DNA of 41,458 nucleotides from a virus: positions 1 through 41,458 of IMG/VR virus record IMGVR_UViG_3300023223_000229. One strand, written 5' to 3'. Under the pieces are notes generated by a model, which was not told where the DNA came from, did no database searches, and saw only the letters and a list, made by a program, of their open reading frames with translations. A program made the position numbers and the translations under genes. Shown piece by piece: positions 1 through 6,466 of this stretch. Position 1 is the first letter of the stretch, and the number at the start of each line of letters is the position of its first letter.

Positions 1-5
1 ACATT

Positions 6-449
6 TCATTTATTATCCTTGTTTTTAACTGTAATTTTATCTAAGTCTTTTCTGTTTGGGAACTCTGGAGCTTCTACATTGTGCGTAGCCATAAAAGCTG
101 TAATAGTATCAATGATAAGTTCAAACTCTTTTTTAATAAGTTTAGTAGTGCTATCTTTTTGATATAGGCTTTTAACTACCTCTTTAAAAATAAATTCTTT
201 TACTTTTTTCATAGTCCATTCAATATCCATTTTTATTACTTTTTGGATTGGTAGATTATTAGCATTTAAAGTATCTGCAATTAATTCGCAATATATATGA
301 ATTGCAGCGTTTTGCTTTAGAGTTCTTTTATCTAAATTTTTTATATCTAATTCATAAACAGCATTATTAGCAAAAGAATTTAATTTTTCTTTTGCTTCTT
401 TATCATAAGGATATAAATTTCCATCCTTCATAATCATTGCAATTTTCAT
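6..449 (-). CDS. NinB-like phage recombination-associated protein
   Basis: A 147-residue protein with the pattern KRTLKQNAAIHIYCELIADTL, then PWT/EWT-K-VKEF and STTKLIKKEFE. I recognise this pattern from phage proteins that sit beside Erf/exonuclease pairs and resemble NinB/Orf-type recombination mediators. Such proteins are thought to modulate recombinase access to single-stranded DNA. Its ATG overlaps the stop of the exonuclease gene (TAATG), so it is the last visible gene of the leftward recombination operon. The family assignment is by pattern memory only. Confidence 0.6.
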   Translation of the reverse strand: MKIAMIMKDGNLYPYDKEAKEKLNSFANNAVYELDIKNLDKRTLKQNAAIHIYCELIADTLNANNLPIQKVIKMDIEWTMKKVKEFIFKEVVKSLYQKDSTTKLIKKEFELIIDTITAFMATHNVEAPEFPNRKDLDKITVKNKDNK

Positions 450-1057
450 TATAAATACTTTTCTCTGATATTCTTTTCCATCTCAATCATTTCCTTGGAA
501 AATCTAGTAATTCCATCTTCCATCTTGCTGATATACTCTTCATCTCTTGGAATTCTAATAATCAAGGGTGGTAAATCGGGATGATAACTCATAAAATCCC
601 ACCATTTCCTCCCAGTTATCCACATTGAACCTTGTACTTGTGGCTTATAAATAGAAGGAAGCTCACCTTTTACTAAATAAGAAATATGGGTTGTTTCTTT
701 AGGACATTTAATTTCTAGCCCTCCATCTTCTCCTATTAATCCATCAGGACTTACACCTACCAATTTGCTGTCTGATAGACAAAAACCTACTTCGTCTACT
801 TTACAATCTTTTACAAATTCATATGTTGCTCTTGCCATTGGCTCTAAATCGTTACCTCTTTGCATATGTTCATTTTGGTAAAAATCAATAGTTGCACCCA
901 TTCTTTCAGCTACCAACTCATACATATATTTTTCACTAGATTTTGACAACTCCCCTTTGGATGGCGTTACAACGTCTTTAAATCTTGACCCAGTAACTAC
1001 TCCTTTTCTTGCTTGTAACCATTCAGGAGTGCCCTGCTCAATATTAATTACTTGCAT
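449..1057 (-). CDS. YqaJ-family (lambda Exo-type) viral exonuclease
   Basis: A 202-residue alkaline exonuclease of the YqaJ/lambda Exo family, which resects dsDNA ends to give 3' overhangs for an annealing protein. Visible features are the N-terminal GTPEWLQAR motif (W13), GNDLEP around residues 68-73, the metal-binding SPDG motif with D105, the LEIK motif with E115 and K117, and a Q-x-Q pair at 140-142. Length fits the family. The gene begins inside the last codons of the ERF gene (14-nt overlap) without a clear Shine-Dalgarno, suggesting coupled translation with its annealase partner. Confidence 0.92.
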   Translation of the reverse strand: MQVINIEQGTPEWLQARKGVVTGSRFKDVVTPSKGELSKSSEKYMYELVAERMGATIDFYQNEHMQRGNDLEPMARATYEFVKDCKVDEVGFCLSDSKLVGVSPDGLIGEDGGLEIKCPKETTHISYLVKGELPSIYKPQVQGSMWITGRKWWDFMSYHPDLPPLIIRIPRDEEYISKMEDGITRFSKEMIEMEKNIREKYL

Positions 1058-1658
1058 TTTGCTTGCTCATTAAAGAATTATAAACTTCATTTGTTTGTTT
1101 TATATTTAGATTTTTATATCCATCTACTTTAAAAGTATTGTTTATCCATTCTTCAATAGCTGTTTTATTATTAACTTTTTCCATTAAATTTTCAAGCTTC
1201 CCAAATGCTTCATTTTTTGCATCATCTGTTATATCTTGTGGCACGTTATTAGTGTCTTCGGGGTCAATATCACTAAGTCCTAAAATTCTAATGCTTAATA
1301 TTCTACTCCAATATCCAAATTGCTTACCTCTTTCAATTTCCGCATCAAGATACATTGCATTTCCGTTTTTGTCTTTTCTTGGAGCTACTGGAGGTAAAGA
1401 TATTTGAGTAGAAACATTTTCGCCACTATCTACATGATATAAAGTAGCTACAATAGTATCTGTGCTTAATTCTTTTATGAAGTTCATAGTAACTATTAAT
1501 TCAAGTCCGCATTCTGTTAAAGGCTCTTGTATGGTTTTTATAAGGTTATCTTCTCCTGCAAATTTCCAAGAACCACCTCCACCACTTTTTGTTTTATCTG
1601 CTGTTAAAACTACACCTTTTTTTCTAAACTCACTTTTTGCTTTTAATAATTCTTTCAT
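1044..1658 (-). CDS. erf: ERF-family single-strand annealing protein
   Basis: A 204-residue protein of the ERF superfamily, which anneals complementary single strands in partnership with an exonuclease. The region FAGEDNLIKTIQEPLTECGLEL, then LPPVAPR and the GKQFGYWSRILSIRILGL segment correspond to the family core, where a G-x-x-x-x-Y-x-R-R segment is typical. I place the start at 1658: ATG follows AAAGGATATAGG and overlaps the preceding stop as ATGA. A longer open frame reaches 1703 but lacks such a site. It lies directly upstream of the YqaJ exonuclease, the usual arrangement. Confidence 0.82.
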   Translation of the reverse strand: MKELLKAKSEFRKKGVVLTADKTKSGGGGSWKFAGEDNLIKTIQEPLTECGLELIVTMNFIKELSTDTIVATLYHVDSGENVSTQISLPPVAPRKDKNGNAMYLDAEIERGKQFGYWSRILSIRILGLSDIDPEDTNNVPQDITDDAKNEAFGKLENLMEKVNNKTAIEEWINNTFKVDGYKNLNIKQTNEVYNSLMSKQNASN

Positions 1659-1882
1659 CCTATATCCTTTGCTTTTTTCAATGTAACTATCATACTTGTA
1701 CAATCATCTAAACCATTCTGTACACCTCCGATAACATCTTCATCCGATAAACCTTGTTCTTTCGCAAAATTTAAAGCTGTTTCTATTAACTGTACAAACT
1801 CTGCATTTGCTTCTTCGTATTCTGCTTCATTAGTACTATCAAACTCTTCTTTCTTTTCTAAATCTTTGTCCTGTGATTCCAT
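1655..1882 (-). CDS. Small acidic protein of the recombination operon
   Basis: A 75-residue protein rich in Glu and Asp, especially in the first 30 residues. No family is recognised. The C-terminal half looks helical (LIETALNFAKEQGLSDEDVIGGVQNGLDD). It overlaps its neighbours at both ends (TAATG upstream, ATGA downstream), so it is translated as part of the ERF/exonuclease operon. An accessory role to annealing, or DNA mimicry by an acidic protein, is possible but unsupported. Confidence 0.7.
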   Translation of the reverse strand: MESQDKDLEKKEEFDSTNEAEYEEANAEFVQLIETALNFAKEQGLSDEDVIGGVQNGLDDCTSMIVTLKKAKDIG

Positions 1883-2010
1883 TATTTATCCTTATCAACT
1901 AAATGTTTAATGTAAGACTTTAATGTCATACCTTTACTTGCTGCGTTTTTCTTTGCTTTCTTATGAGTATCTACTGAAGACTCAAAATGCTTGATTTTTT
2001 TCTCTTCCAT
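1882..2010 (-). CDS. Small ribbon-helix-helix-like protein, putative regulator
   Basis: A 42-residue ORF with a good ribosome site (AAAGGAAACAC before ATG) and a TAATG overlap with the next gene. The segment THKKAKKNAASKGMTLKSYI has the pattern of Arc/MetJ-type ribbon-helix-helix proteins: a short basic strand, helix A, a G-M-T turn, then helix B ending in LVDKDK. Such proteins are dimeric DNA binders that act on short repeated operators. It is the first gene of the leftward operon and borders an intergenic region full of repeated TCTTTAA motifs, which suggests autoregulation (inference). Confidence 0.6.
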   Translation of the reverse strand: MEEKKIKHFESSVDTHKKAKKNAASKGMTLKSYIKHLVDKDK

Positions 2011-2052
2011 GTGTTTCCTTTAAATAAGTTATGGTGAAAGTCTACCAGAATA

Positions 2053-2106
2053 TCTTTAAATTAAACTTAAAGAAATTAAACAAATCTTTAATCTTTCTTT
2101 AAGTTT
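2053..2106. repeat. Candidate operator cluster: 13-bp inverted repeat plus TCTTTAA repeats
   Basis: A perfect 13-bp inverted repeat (AAACTTAAAGAAA at 2063-2075 and its complement at 2094-2106, 18-bp spacer) lies between the divergent operons. The heptamer TCTTTAA occurs at 2053, 2085 and 2096 on the plus strand and at 2067-2073 on the minus strand. The 2085 and 2096 copies are 11 bp apart, one helical turn. This suits cooperative binding by a small dimeric repressor such as the adjacent RHH-like protein. Confidence 0.55.
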
Positions 2107-2125
2107 CTTTCTTGTAAACTGATTC

Positions 2126-2131
2126 TATATT
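2126..2131 (+). promoter_or_regulatory. Putative rightward early promoter -10
   Basis: TATATT sits 18 bp before the AAAGGATG ribosome site of the first rightward gene and just right of the operator cluster. It lacks the TG extension seen at the better promoters here, so it is a weak call. Confidence 0.35.
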
Positions 2132-2148
2132 AATTTAAAGGATGAAAG

Positions 2149-2436
2149 ATGAACAAGGAAGATATAAAAAATAAGTTAGTAGAGTCTAATGGTGGAGGTG
2201 ATGCTTATAATAGAGGTATTCAAAAAGCCAATAGAACTGCCAAGATTTGGATTAATAAAGTTTTCAATCACTTTGAGGAAAACGAAAAAAAGTTAGTAGG
2301 TACAATTATCGACATTGAAGAAAAGCTAATAAAATCTGAAAAAGACTGTGATGAATTAGCAAAAGATTTTCACGATTTACAAATAGCACATGATAAGTTA
2401 TTTGATATTGCAAAACATTTAAAGGATAACAAATGA
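2149..2436 (+). CDS. Early protein with coiled coil, unknown function
   Basis: A 95-residue hydrophilic protein preceded by AAAGGATGAAAG. Residues 1-35 contain a Gly-Gly-Gly turn and basic residues. Residues 40-92 form a predicted coiled coil with regularly spaced Leu/Ile. No family is recognised. It is the first gene of the rightward operon, directly across from the RHH-like gene, and overlaps the next ORF by 4 nt (ATGA). Confidence 0.65.
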   Translation: MNKEDIKNKLVESNGGGDAYNRGIQKANRTAKIWINKVFNHFEENEKKLVGTIIDIEEKLIKSEKDCDELAKDFHDLQIAHDKLFDIAKHLKDNK

Positions 2437-2813
2437 ATTATAAAATAGGAACACAAAAAGCAAACATCTTATCTCACTTATTAACAGGTGCAACTTTAAG
2501 CTGTGAACAATGCAGAGATAATAAATGGGGTAGCAATTGCTCACAACGTATTCACAACTTGATTAATGACGGTTATGAGATTGGATCAAATCAAATTAAT
2601 GACGGTGGAGGGTCTTATCACTTTGAATACTATTTAACACCTGGTTATTTCATTCGAGAAATTCAAGCAGTATCAGGGCATAGAGTTAACGATATTATCT
2701 CTATTTTTAATGATATCCATGAGAGTTATATTTTTAATGAAGATGGCGATATTAAACATTTGGCTGGAGTTTTGCGAGATATCAAAGGCGATTACATGGC
2801 ATTGACTTTTTAA
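2433..2813 (+). CDS. Phage protein with N-terminal helix-turn-helix
   Basis: A 126-residue protein. Residues 5-50 (TQKANILSHLLTGATLS...RIHNLINDGYEI) match the phage HTH pattern in which a short winged-helix domain is written Q-x-x-x-I-L-x-x-L-x-x-G ... RI-x-x-L-x-x-x-G-Y-x-I. The family binds DNA and is often encoded near replication genes. The C-terminal part is not recognised. A small early regulator is the best guess. It ends just before a TATAAT element and the structured leader region. Confidence 0.6.
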   Translation: MNYKIGTQKANILSHLLTGATLSCEQCRDNKWGSNCSQRIHNLINDGYEIGSNQINDGGGSYHFEYYLTPGYFIREIQAVSGHRVNDIISIFNDIHESYIFNEDGDIKHLAGVLRDIKGDYMALTF

Positions 2814-2825
2814 GTTTTGTTTAGC

Positions 2826-2831
2826 TATAAT
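2826..2831 (+). promoter_or_regulatory. Rightward -10 element TATAAT downstream of the HTH gene
   Basis: A consensus TATAAT follows a T-rich stretch (TTTTTAAGTTTTGTTTAG), in the style of Campylobacterota promoters. It would start transcripts near 2838 that run into the 2895-2920 hairpin. Confidence 0.45.
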
Positions 2832-2887
2832 ATACACAGTAGATTACACGACTTGTTTTGATAATAATTAAAACATTAGACAACGAT

Positions 2888-2920
2888 AAAAAAATTAAAG
2901 TCTATTCCCGTAGGCTTTAA
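2888..2920 (-). terminator. Hairpin with leftward-facing T-tract
   Basis: TTAAAGTCTA (2895-2904) pairs with TAGGCTTTAA (2911-2920) around a TTCCCG loop: 10 bp with one wobble. Seven A's at 2888-2894 read as seven T's on the minus strand immediately after the hairpin, the layout of an intrinsic terminator for leftward transcription. Every gene around it is rightward, so it would terminate an antisense transcript. For rightward RNA the nearest T-tract (2932-2936) is too far to be convincing. Confidence 0.5.
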
Positions 2921-2947
2921 CTCTCTTGTGTATTTTTAGTTTATTTT

Positions 2948-2956
2948 TGTTATAAT
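2948..2956 (+). promoter_or_regulatory. Strong extended -10 promoter for the replication leader
   Basis: TGTTATAAT at 2948-2956 is a perfect TGnTATAAT after a T-rich periodic stretch (gtatttttagtttattttt). The predicted start is near 2963, so the RNA opens with the highly structured segment that precedes the 54-residue ORF and the replication initiator. Confidence 0.6.
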
Positions 2957-2962
2957 ACATTA

Positions 2963-3094
2963 TCAGTTTTAGAATCGCACTCATTGGAGTGTCTTAGTGA
3001 GCGTCCTAGTTCTTGGAAGCTCTTGCCACTTGGTAAGGGCGTTCACTAAGTTCTTAATTGAGTGATTTATGGAATTAGGACGCCTCAAAATCAC
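2963..3094 (+). ncRNA. Structured 5' leader RNA with competing stems or pseudoknot
   Basis: This fills the only gene-free stretch above 300 bases. Stems seen: H1 CACTC 2978-2982 with GAGTG 2987-2991; S2 2993-3003 with 3040-3050 (11 bp, one G-U); H3 CTTGCC 3022-3027 with GGTAAG 3032-3037, inside S2; S3 3001-3012 with 3072-3083 (12 bp, one G-U); outer pairing of 3060-3067 with AATC..ACTC 2974-2982; TTGAG 3058-3062 with CTCAA 3084-3088. S2 and S3 share bases 3001-3003 and interleave, so they compete or form an H-type pseudoknot. It could be a riboregulator of the downstream initiator, an immunity-type RNA, or a leader with another trigger. Confidence 0.55.
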
Positions 3095-3126
3095 AAACTT
3101 GAAATTTTAATGTTCCGAAAGAAAAC

Positions 3127-3291
3127 ATGAATGCAAAAACAATGACAATAATGTCTGCACTGTGGATAATGGCTTATATGGTAGGTTTCTTTTTAGGAGA
3201 GGATTCTGTATCTTTAATGATTTGTCTATTAATATCTAGTATGTATATTATAGGAAGTGCAATAGTGCAAAGATTAGATAATGGCAACTAA
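3127..3291 (+). CDS. 54-residue two-helix membrane protein or leader ORF
   Basis: ATG at 3127 opens a 54-residue frame with two hydrophobic segments (about residues 7-23 and 28-46) and a short polar tail. Its stop lies 11 nt inside the replication initiator gene, whose own start has only a weak ribosome site, so its translation may be coupled to this ORF. It could be a real small membrane protein or mainly a translated leader for the initiator. Confidence 0.5.
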   Translation: MNAKTMTIMSALWIMAYMVGFFLGEDSVSLMICLLISSMYIIGSAIVQRLDNGN

Positions 3292-3892
3292 ATTTATAAC
3301 AGTGCCAATTGAGATAATGCACGATAAAAAGCTTTCACCAAATCAAAAGTTTATACTTGCTGAAATAAGTCAATTAACATCATTAGAGAAGGGGTGTATA
3401 GCTTCTAATAATCATTTTAGTGAGTTAATAGGAATTAGCAAAGCAGGTGTTTCTAATGCCATTACAGACTTAGTTAAAAAGAACTATATTGAGATAGATA
3501 ATTCTAATACTAAACGTAATTATGGAAGAGTTATTACTATACACTCAGATGTACCCCCTCTACACTCAGATGTACAAGGTGTACACTCAGATGTAGAGTC
3601 TAAAGAGAATAAAACAATTAATAAAACATCTAATAAGAAACCCTTTGATTTATTCATTGAATACTTAAAGAAAAATGCAAGTATTAAAAGCAAAGTAACA
3701 ACTACTAAAGAAACTAAAAAGCTATTCGACTTAATAGAAAACAAGAATCAATTAGTAAAAGATTATTTACTGCATCAAAAAGATAAAAAAGAATTCTCAC
3801 AAAGATTAACTCCTTTCTTATTGGATTATATACCTAAAGAGAAAGTTCCTAAATACAGACCATGTGATGCTAATGGGAATCTTACACTATGA
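3281..3892 (+). CDS. Replication initiator / replisome organiser with HTH
   Basis: A 203-residue protein. Residues 1-75 form a winged-helix domain of the phage replication-protein type (FITVPIEIMHDKKLSPNQKF, then SNNHFSELIGISKAGVSNAI, then LVKKNYIEI). Residues 87-107 contain three copies of a 7-residue unit beginning HSDV, encoded by exact DNA repeats (see the iterons). The C-terminal half is basic and helical and may contact the helicase or loader. The layout parallels lambda O: N-terminal DNA-binding domain, origin inside the gene, helicase genes downstream. Its stop overlaps the DnaB-N-like gene. Confidence 0.72.
   Translation: MATKFITVPIEIMHDKKLSPNQKFILAEISQLTSLEKGCIASNNHFSELIGISKAGVSNAITDLVKKNYIEIDNSNTKRNYGRVITIHSDVPPLHSDVQGVHSDVESKENKTINKTSNKKPFDLFIEYLKKNASIKSKVTTTKETKKLFDLIENKNQLVKDYLLHQKDKKEFSQRLTPFLLDYIPKEKVPKYRPCDANGNLTL
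3540..3595 (+). repeat. Three iterons, putative replication origin
   Basis: TACACTCAGATGTA occurs identically at 3540-3553, 3561-3574 and 3582-3595, with a period of exactly 21 bp (two helical turns). Each unit has TACA/TGTA dyad arms. The repeats lie in the initiator gene's linker region and are followed by an AT-rich stretch (about 3600-3645), which could be the unwinding element. The array resembles the origin inside lambda O. Confidence 0.7.
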
Positions 3893-4233
3893 GGGCTTCA
3901 ATAGAAAGATGTATGCTATCAACATTCTTATACAGAGATTTAATGAGTGATAGAGATTTTGATAAGATAATTGATTACACTATACCCTACAAGCTATTTA
4001 CAGCTAACAGAACGCACAAACTGATAGCCAAGAGTATATTTAATCTCCAAGAGTTAGATTTGCCCTTCACGGAGCTATGCGTGGTTGATTACGTTTCTAA
4101 GATTGAGAAGATAAACGAGGTTGAATGGTTGGAAGTTATGAGCGCAACTCCAATTACTTTAAACACAATGTTTGGATATGTAAAAATCCTTGAAAGAATG
4201 GCGAATGAAGATTATATTAGGAGCATGAGATAA
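3889..4233 (+). CDS. DnaB N-terminal-domain-like protein, helicase partner
   Basis: A 114-residue protein resembling only the N-terminal domain of DnaB helicases: an opening E-R-x-x-L-S-T-x-L, LFTANRTHKLIAKSIF, a hydrophobic VDYVSKIEKI segment, and NTMFGYVKILERM. In DnaB this domain forms the trimer-of-dimers collar and binds primase and loader. There is no Walker motif, and the ATPase is encoded separately at 4953. It starts within the initiator stop (ATGAG) and ends in a TAATG overlap with the next gene. Confidence 0.55.
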   Translation: MRASIERCMLSTFLYRDLMSDRDFDKIIDYTIPYKLFTANRTHKLIAKSIFNLQELDLPFTELCVVDYVSKIEKINEVEWLEVMSATPITLNTMFGYVKILERMANEDYIRSMR

Positions 4234-4856
4234 TGAAAGAAAAGAAAGTAATATTACATTTATGTGCGGACTTAGGAAGCGACAGCAGATTTTATCAATT
4301 AGATGATGATTATGAAGTTGTTAAGATAGGTCAAGAAATAGGAGTAGAAAATTATACACCTCCTAAAAATGTTTATGGAGTAATTGCAAATCCGCCATGT
4401 ACAGAATTTAGTACCGCAATAAGCTTTAATCATGTTGGAGATTTAGAAAAAGGAATGGAACTAGTAAACCATTGTATGAGAATAATCGAAGAATGTAACC
4501 CCACTTTCTGGGTAATGGAAAATCCTGCAAGGGGTAGATTAAAAGAAAAGATAGGTAAATATAAGTATTCGTACCAACCTTGGCAATATGGAAGCCCTTG
4601 GACTAAATCCACTGCGTTATGGGGAAATTTTAATATGCCTGATAAATTATATACTAAATGGGAGCAAGTGCCGAATAAAATTGACTTATGGATTAGAAAA
4701 GGAAGAACAAAACCTGCTTTAGTTTACTTACATAAGAGCGCAATTAATTTAATACCAGAGTTTGAATTTGCAAGAGAACATATTAAATGTGATGCAGATT
4801 TACGTTCTATGTGTTCGCAAGGTTTTGCAAAATCATTTTATGATGCCAATAGATAA
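4233..4856 (+). CDS. DNA cytosine methyltransferase-like protein
   Basis: A 207-residue protein with features of phage C5-methyltransferase-like proteins: ANPPC at 52-56 (motif IV, candidate catalytic Cys56), WVMENPARGRL at 94-104 (motif VI region, usually ENV), and KSTALWGNF near 125-133. The N-terminus (ILHLCADLGSDSRF) is a poor match to the SAM-binding FAGxG motif. It shares its design with the methylase-like gene at 22371. Activity and target are unknown. Placed in the replication operon, it may mark or modify phage DNA. Confidence 0.55.
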   Translation: MKEKKVILHLCADLGSDSRFYQLDDDYEVVKIGQEIGVENYTPPKNVYGVIANPPCTEFSTAISFNHVGDLEKGMELVNHCMRIIEECNPTFWVMENPARGRLKEKIGKYKYSYQPWQYGSPWTKSTALWGNFNMPDKLYTKWEQVPNKIDLWIRKGRTKPALVYLHKSAINLIPEFEFAREHIKCDADLRSMCSQGFAKSFYDANR

Positions 4857-4894
4857 TTACAAAAGGTAACACCAAAAAAAGTAATTAAATAAAC

Positions 4895-4932
4895 AAGCCT
4901 AAATCCTTGATATAAAAATAAGATTTAGGCTT
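4895..4932. repeat. Perfect 11-bp inverted repeat enclosing a -10-like sequence
   Basis: AAGCCTAAATC (4895-4905) and GATTTAGGCTT (4922-4932) are exact complements with a 16-bp spacer containing TATAAA. The element sits between the methyltransferase-like gene and the helicase, 20 bp before the helicase start. It may be an operator over an internal promoter or an RNA hairpin that modulates helicase expression. No T-tract follows, so it is not a standard terminator. Confidence 0.5.
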
Positions 4933-4952
4933 AATGGTTGAAAGGAAATTAA

Positions 4953-6011
4953 ATGGATATACAAGAACTAAAAACTCTAAAACAAAAACTAACAATTGAA
5001 AAGGTTGGACTTAATAGCTTAAATGATGTTATTGGTGAATTAAAGATTGATAAGCAAATAGCAGAATTAGATATTAAAATTATAAATATCTTATTGCCTA
5101 AAAATTCAAGTACAAAATTATTCCAGCCTATGAAGTCAAAAAATATCAAAGCTGTATCAATGGAAGTAATAGGACAAGATTACATTCCTTGGATAAAAGG
5201 GGCTTATAATGTTCTTGCGGGTCGTGGGGGTTCTGGTAAATCAGGGATAGCATTAAAGTCCATGATTAAATGGTTAAATCTAAACCCAACAAAACAAAGT
5301 TTATCTTTCTTTACAGAGGACGGAATAACAGAGATAAAAAAAAGATGTAGAAATATTTGTGAAACTCTTGGCTTAAATTTCAATGAGATAGATGACAGAA
5401 TCCATTATATAAGTTTAGATAATGATGACCGTATAAAATGGGTTACAGAAAATCGTGATGGATATAATATTAATTCAGATTACATTGAAGAGGTTAAAAG
5501 TTTCTGTTTAGATAATTCAATTGAGTTTATTATCCTTGACCCTTTAAAAAGGTTTCATTCATTAAGTGAAAATTCTAATGATGATATGGATATTTTAGTT
5601 AGAGATATTTTTACAGATTTAGCAGTAAAAACAAAAGCTGTATTAATTGCATTACATCATAGTGCTAAAGCTCAAAACGGAGCAAGGGGAGCAAGTACTA
5701 TTACAGATTCCGCACGTATGGCTTGGCAGATTGAAAAGTTTTTTGCAAAAGATGAAAATGATAAAATTGTGCCAGACCCAAATAAAAAAGACAGAATCAA
5801 GCTAGAAATCATTAAGGATAATATGGGAATTGAAAAACTTTGTACTATTCGAGAAGATGATAACAGCATTGATAATCCTTTAAGTGGGATATTTACGATT
5901 AACCCAAGAAGGAATAGTGACCCGATACAAGTTACAGAATATCAAAGTGAACCAGTAAACAATGACAAGATAGAAGGCTTTGAGCTTGACATGTCGATAT
6001 TAACAGATTAA
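4953..6011 (+). CDS. RepA-like replicative DNA helicase (RecA-fold ATPase)
   Basis: A 352-residue protein. Walker A is GRGGSGKS at 90-97. TEDG at 121-124 may hold the catalytic glutamate. Walker B is FIILD at 192-196. A sensor-like ALHHSAK lies at 233-239 and a possible arginine finger in RGAS (245-248). This is the pattern of hexameric RepA/DnaB-type helicases encoded by phages and plasmids. Residues 1-60 form a coiled coil rather than a DnaB N-domain, which fits the separate DnaB-N-like gene upstream. The ribosome site is AAAGG. Confidence 0.8.
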   Translation: MDIQELKTLKQKLTIEKVGLNSLNDVIGELKIDKQIAELDIKIINILLPKNSSTKLFQPMKSKNIKAVSMEVIGQDYIPWIKGAYNVLAGRGGSGKSGIALKSMIKWLNLNPTKQSLSFFTEDGITEIKKRCRNICETLGLNFNEIDDRIHYISLDNDDRIKWVTENRDGYNINSDYIEEVKSFCLDNSIEFIILDPLKRFHSLSENSNDDMDILVRDIFTDLAVKTKAVLIALHHSAKAQNGARGASTITDSARMAWQIEKFFAKDENDKIVPDPNKKDRIKLEIIKDNMGIEKLCTIREDDNSIDNPLSGIFTINPRRNSDPIQVTEYQSEPVNNDKIEGFELDMSILTD

Positions 6012-6021
6012 AGGAAAATAA

Positions 6022-6300
6022 ATGAAGAATAAGACAATAGAAGAAACACTAAAAGACAGAGGCTCTAACTATGGTTCTTTTTCCGCAAATGTAGAAGCAA
6101 TTGCTTCAATAATGGACACATTGGATTGTCTAAGAGAAGATAAGGCAAATGCAAAATTAACATCAATGGAACATGCTCACTTAAAATATATTGTAATTAA
6201 ATTAGTTAGACTTGGAGCTACTCCAGACCATTGTGATTCTTGGCACGACTTGCAAGGATATGCAAAATTAAGTGAAGAATATTTTGAAGCAAAAAAATAA
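6022..6300 (+). CDS. DUF6378-type phage protein
   Basis: A 92-residue protein of a widespread phage family with the pattern TLxxRGxxYGxF near the start and DSWHDLQGYAKL near the end. The function is unknown; members usually lie in early or replication regions, as here. A conserved His/Asp-rich C-terminus suggests metal binding, but that is speculative. Strong ribosome site AAAGGAAAATAA. Confidence 0.75.
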   Translation: MKNKTIEETLKDRGSNYGSFSANVEAIASIMDTLDCLREDKANAKLTSMEHAHLKYIVIKLVRLGATPDHCDSWHDLQGYAKLSEEYFEAKK

Positions 6301-6466
6301 AAAGAAAGCATCAATATATCCAAAGTGTAACAACTCGTGCAATTCAGCAGTAAAGATTAAAGATGATTTTTACTGTAGATTGAAAGTCCAAGATGTTAAA
6401 TTTTCAACTGAATCTGGAAAGTTGACGTTTAAAGAATGTATGTATTATAGAAAAGGATTGAGATGA
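6272..6466 (+). CDS. Small cysteine-containing protein
   Basis: A 64-residue ORF starting with GTG inside the end of the previous gene (29-nt overlap) and ending in the ATG of ninG (ATGA). Four cysteines (YPKCNNSC, FYC, FKEC) could bind a metal. The N-terminus is very basic. No family recognised. The exact start is uncertain: the GTG at 6272 and a TTG 12 nt downstream are both weak. Confidence 0.55.
   Translation: MKNILKQKNKKKASIYPKCNNSCNSAVKIKDDFYCRLKVQDVKFSTESGKLTFKECMYYRKGLR

Noticed and set aside
2433-2813. Lysogeny repressor (CI-like)
   Set aside because: The HTH is of the phage winged-helix type without a peptidase or oligomerisation domain, and there is no integrase. Nothing else here supports temperate life.
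3540-3595. CRISPR-like array from three equal repeats
   Set aside because: Repeats are 14 bp and spacers 7 bp inside a coding gene; far too short for CRISPR. Iterons fit better.
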